Positions 60,370 through 64,000 of a stretch of 64,000 nt of DNA are shown one piece after another. How positions within the stretch are numbered: the first letter of the stretch is position 1; the number at the start of each line of letters is the position of its first letter. Both the position numbers and the translations under genes were made by a program. Below the pieces are notes generated by a model. That model was not told where the DNA came from. It worked only from the letters and a program-made list of their open reading frames with translations, and made no database searches. This DNA comes from Limanda limanda (taxonomy: Eukaryota; Chordata; Actinopteri; Pleuronectiformes; Pleuronectidae): assembly GCF_963576545.1 (NCBI RefSeq), contig NC_083654.1, positions 17,506,199 to 17,570,198 on the forward strand, given 5' to 3'.

Positions 60370-61920
60370 GCCTCCAGGCCCCTAGTTCCTCTAAATGAGA
60401 AGCTTCCTCCTTTTTTTTTTTCATTGTGATGGGAGAGGAAGACAAGGGGGACGACGAGGGGGGACGAATATTTCCCCGCCTGAAATTTGTAAATGAGATT
60501 TGCTAACCCTGGGCACGACATCCATTCTAAGTCCCCCATCTAGGGAAAACAGTCATTTCTGTATCTCCATTCCCACTATCTCGGAAAATCTGTACACTCC
60601 AACGAGGGCGGATAATGCGCTGGCCTGTCACTCATCTAAAGCTGTGTTTCATTTGCCCTTTACACACCTGCTGGAGCACTGCCACCAAAATACGTTTTGT
60701 GGCCAATTCTAGGAATCGGGAGGCTTAACTGTTCTACACTGGAAAAAGGATAGATATCAATTAAAATACTACCACATTAAATTTGAAATGTTTTCAAGTG
60801 ACACATCCGAAAAGCATGTGTTTTTTTATTCCATGCAGCAAAACGTTATCTAACCTAATCTAGTACAATTAAACAAAGAGGGAAGCGGGAGGAGCTGAAT
60901 CCATTATAGTGAAAGTAAGTGTGGTCATGTTTTAAAGGAAGTTACATTTGTGACTATAAACGTTAAGTGATTACGTCTCATACCAAAAACAGAAAATACT
61001 TTTTAAAAAAATCTGTTTTTAATTTATTTAACTGCTAATCTAACGTCTTATTAAAAGACCTGCTAATTGAATGAGTCTTTATTATTGACCTTTATGTCCT
61101 TGTACTCTGCGTGAACACTTTAAATGGATCAACATGCTTGGAGCTATTGTCAATCTGATTCAAAGGTCAATGTGAGTCTTTAAACTTATACTTAAAACTG
61201 TATCATTCAACATCTCCACTTAATTTGTAGTAACTCACTTAGTTTGTCCATGATTTAATGCCACATTCCTTTATTTAATAATTCATCTTCAATTATCTCC
61301 GATAAACTCTCTGGAGATTTATGCATTATACCTTGCTGATGTTTCTTTAAGTTTGCCCCTTTTGACAAAGCTTCACATTACTGTCCTTTCCCCCTGTGGC
61401 GATCCAGCTCTGTAGAATAATGGTTTCGTAATACATCAGTTCAATACGGTCCAGGAGCCAGGGTCTCAGGGAGGTTCCACCTAGAATGGATGTGTGTAGC
61501 CACAGTCATTTAGCAAAGAGTTATCTATCTGTCCAATAAAACCTGCCTGTACGCTAAAAATAGGCCCATTCAGAGCGGAGTAGAAAGAGGATCTGCTCCA
61601 GCTCTCCTGGCACAACAGTCCGTGCTCTCAATCCACCGCCGCCACCCTTTCTATGGGATTTGCAAACCCTGTGAAAACGTGCCAGTGACCCAGTCTCCCA
61701 GCTTTCTCCTCCAAGGCCGTTTGAGGTCGCATCAGTCAGTGTTAACGTCATTACGGTTGTTACTTAAATCTGCTGGTGGCCACACAAAGGAGAGAGGAGG
61801 CAAAGAAATGCAAAAATTGGAAAGCACATGGGTCGTGAGCACAAATTTCCTTGAAGGTTTGTTTGTGTCAGAGAAACGTTACCTGAGGTCACTTAACTCA
61901 TGTATTTACTCGAGTGGCAC
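60370..61920. other. non-coding, no gene seen
   Basis: AT-rich, unique. No exon or repeat recognised. Confidence 0.5.
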
Positions 61921-61930
61921 GGAGTCGAGC

Positions 61931-62245
61931 GGATACCTCTGCCAAGGCTCAGCAGTCCCTTTAAATCCAATCAACCCAAACCAAATTGTATACACTCATA
62001 GATATCAGTCCCCTAAATGTGCCTGTCCCATCTTGACACATTAATTATTCATTCATGGAAATGGTGAAAATGTATTAAAATAAGAAAAACGTATCTGGCA
62101 AAAACACTCCTGGACCCACGTCCACTTTGTCCAGATCAAAGTCTATTGGGTTCTTTCTTGGCCTGAGTCCCATCTTCCAACCAAATCTTGTGTGATTCTA
62201 GTCATTTTTCTGTGAACCTGCTTATAAACAAACCAATGAACCCAG
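61931..62245. repeat. dispersed repeat family 1, copy C
   Basis: Begins ACCTCTGCCAAGG, then CAGTCCCTTTAAATCCAATC, AGATATCAGTCCC, and TCTATTGGGTTCTTTCTTGG. The right end is degraded after AACAAACCAATGAAC. Same order as copies A and B. Confidence 0.65.
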
Positions 62246-62859
62246 AAGACTACAGAATATATAAGATAACATGTAAGTGCAATGGACAGAGGGATATATT
62301 AATAAAGCACACCTGAACCAAAATAAGTGAAAATAGTGGATCATGGCTGTACACAGGGCCATTATATGAATTCTGTTGTTTCCTTTAACCAAGTAAATAC
62401 AATACAACAGCAATTTCAACAAACAGAAAGGGACACTGCATGGAATGTGTAGAGAATGGTGAAGTAAATGGCAGAGTGAGGAGAGTGAGATCTGGATTAG
62501 GACTAGGAGCCAATCTGGATTACTCCGAGGATCTGGAGCCTTCGCTGAAGCAACTGCAGGCGTCGCATGAGGTGAAAAAAAAAAAATCGAGAAATGTGTG
62601 TGTGTGCGTGTGCGTGAGCGTTTTCATTTGACGACATCAGGCCTTCACGAGGCTTCTGCAATTCCGCAGGATGAAATCGTCCATTGTAATATTTTAATTC
62701 TATCATGGAGAAATCCCTTGAGTAGACAGCTATGAGATACATTGTCATACACTAATCACGCCGTGTGTAATAGCTCTTCGCTTTAATATCTATGAAGTGA
62801 ACAAAGCACAGGCATTAAGTCAAATATGTATTCTATCCTTTTCAGTACAATTGGCTCGT

Positions 62860-63110
62860 GTAACAAGCGAACTAATAATACTTGAGAAATAACTTAATTA
62901 CCGCTCGATCTCTGCAGCGCTCTAATTATAGCCTCGGTAAAAGAGCAGCAGTAATGCACTTTTAAGTGTAATGGGAGTTTACCTAATTAGGCCTATCACA
63001 CATAGACACACGTACACACTGACGCACTGGTGAGAAAACTGTCATTCGGTAATTAGCAGTGGTGATGAAACCCTCTATTACCGTTTCATTTACACGCCAT
63101 CGCGGGGCGC
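62860..63110. promoter_or_regulatory. candidate conserved non-coding element rich in TAATTA cores
   Basis: TAATTA or close variants at 62895-62900, 62922-62927, 62983-62990 (the palindrome CTAATTAG) and about 63050, within unique sequence. Such clusters are typical of developmental enhancers. Conservation not tested. Confidence 0.42.
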
Positions 63111-63389
63111 AGTCAGCTGACCCGCACGCCGCCCGGCTTCGCTAACAGCTTTTAAAACAGTCGTATCTTTACGACACAAGCTCGGCTCGGCGCAGCGTGA
63201 TGCATGAGCTGCTTTACCTTTTTATTTCCTCAATCTGCTCAAAGCCGGGGCGGCGTTTTTTCACCGTTATCTACTCACCGTAACGACCTCTTATATCTCC
63301 ACTGGTGGTGTTAACGAGTGGGCAGGCGGCTGCAGCTAATAGGACCGGTCACACAGCCTACCAAGGTGTGAATCTACACCGGGGCTCTT

Positions 63390-63441
63390 AAGTCTGAGAC
63401 CGCGTTCCCGTTTGTTGTAATGGTTGGGCGGTCTCAGACTT
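63390..63441. other. perfect 14-bp inverted repeat with 24-nt loop
   Basis: AAGTCTGAGACCGC (63390-63403) and GCGGTCTCAGACTT (63428-63441) are exact complements around a 24-nt loop. It could form a hairpin or a paired binding site. The stem is too short for a usual microRNA precursor unless the loop extends the pairing. Confidence 0.75.
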
Positions 63442-63818
63442 TTGGACCTGGCGCTGTGTGTGTTTTACAGGCCCCAGGGAGCATGATGGAGGCGTTTGCT
63501 CTAATTATCACAGAGCTGGTGGGGGGGGGGGCGCTGAAGATGCCCCAGTGAGCTGCACAGCTCTTTGTTTTAAACTCACAAAGATGTGAAGATAATATCT
63601 CACATGGCACTGGACTAGTTTTTCTCCAAAGTATAATGGGCTGTTAAACCGGGTGAATGGCATGTTCTGCTTTTGCCAAATCTCCAAACTGGAAACATGA
63701 ACTTCCTGATTTCCACACGTGGCCGAAGCTATCACGGGAAACATCCTGAAGCAGTTTTCTGATTTTCAACACTTATTCCGTGGCCGAGTCGCAGGGATGG
63801 CACATGTTCACTGTGGGT

Positions 63819-63837
63819 GGGGGGGGGGGGGGGGGGG
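63819..63837. repeat. poly-G run (19 nt)
   Basis: Homopolymer G on the plus strand. A shorter G run lies near 63520-63530. Length uncertain in any assembly. Confidence 0.9.
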
Positions 63838-64000
63838 AACCACAAGAGTCATGCTTTTATTAATGTGGAGGAGGCTGTGATCTGAATCTCACTGAATGAA
63901 TAGTTCATCAGATAACAGTTAGATTTCTGTTTTATCCCACTGATCACATATGTGGATCACTCTCCCTCCCTCCCCTCTCTTCCTCCCTCTCTCTCTCTCT

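Overview
The window looks like nuclear DNA from a ray-finned (teleost) fish. It has long (TG)n/(CT)n microsatellites, several dispersed repeats whose wording I recognise from fish genomes, and small non-autonomous hAT elements with exact 8-bp target duplications. Coding sequence is very sparse. Nothing prokaryotic, viral, rRNA, tRNA or CRISPR-like was seen.

Gene content: at the left edge, on the minus strand, is the first coding exon of rbms3, an RNA-binding protein of the MSSP/RBMS family. The 25 residues match the RBMS3 N-terminus much better than RBMS1 or RBMS2, and the exon ends in a clean phase-0 GT donor. The rest of the gene lies beyond position 1. Everything to the right is therefore upstream of, or in upstream introns of, rbms3. 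This fits the large, gene-poor, regulatory-rich territory 5' of RBMS3 in other vertebrates. About 21.4 kb upstream, on the same strand, is a convincing unrecognised internal exon (21631-21861) with a His-rich peptide, a strong polypyrimidine acceptor, a GTGAGT donor and a length divisible by three. A possible 12-nt first coding segment (22364-22375) lies 0.5 kb further upstream. All phases are 0 and could join in frame to an acceptor-like site just upstream of the rbms3 ATG. An N-terminally extended rbms3 isoform is the most interesting hypothesis here, but the exon may belong to another transcript.

Layout: 1-1.9 kb, rbms3 exon, leader and CT/GA-rich promoter-proximal DNA. 1.9-21.6 kb, non-coding with dispersed repeats, TG tracts, a heptamer tandem repeat and candidate regulatory blocks. 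21.6-22.4 kb, candidate exon pair. 22.4-29.5 kb, unique non-coding DNA. 29.5-38.3 kb, transposon-rich: two sibling BED-finger hAT derivatives, a third hAT derivative, and a nested insertion into an older repeat. 38.3-50.9 kb, mostly unique AT-rich DNA with homeodomain-core clusters and old repeats. 50.95-51.6 kb, a 650-bp homopurine tract. 51.6-64 kb, non-coding DNA with many TG/CA tracts (one of 110 bp) and more candidate regulatory blocks.

Limits: conservation cannot be measured from one sequence, so every 'candidate conserved element' rests on motif content and low repeat content only. Exon calls outside the rbms3 exon rest on splice sites, phase and composition, not on homology.
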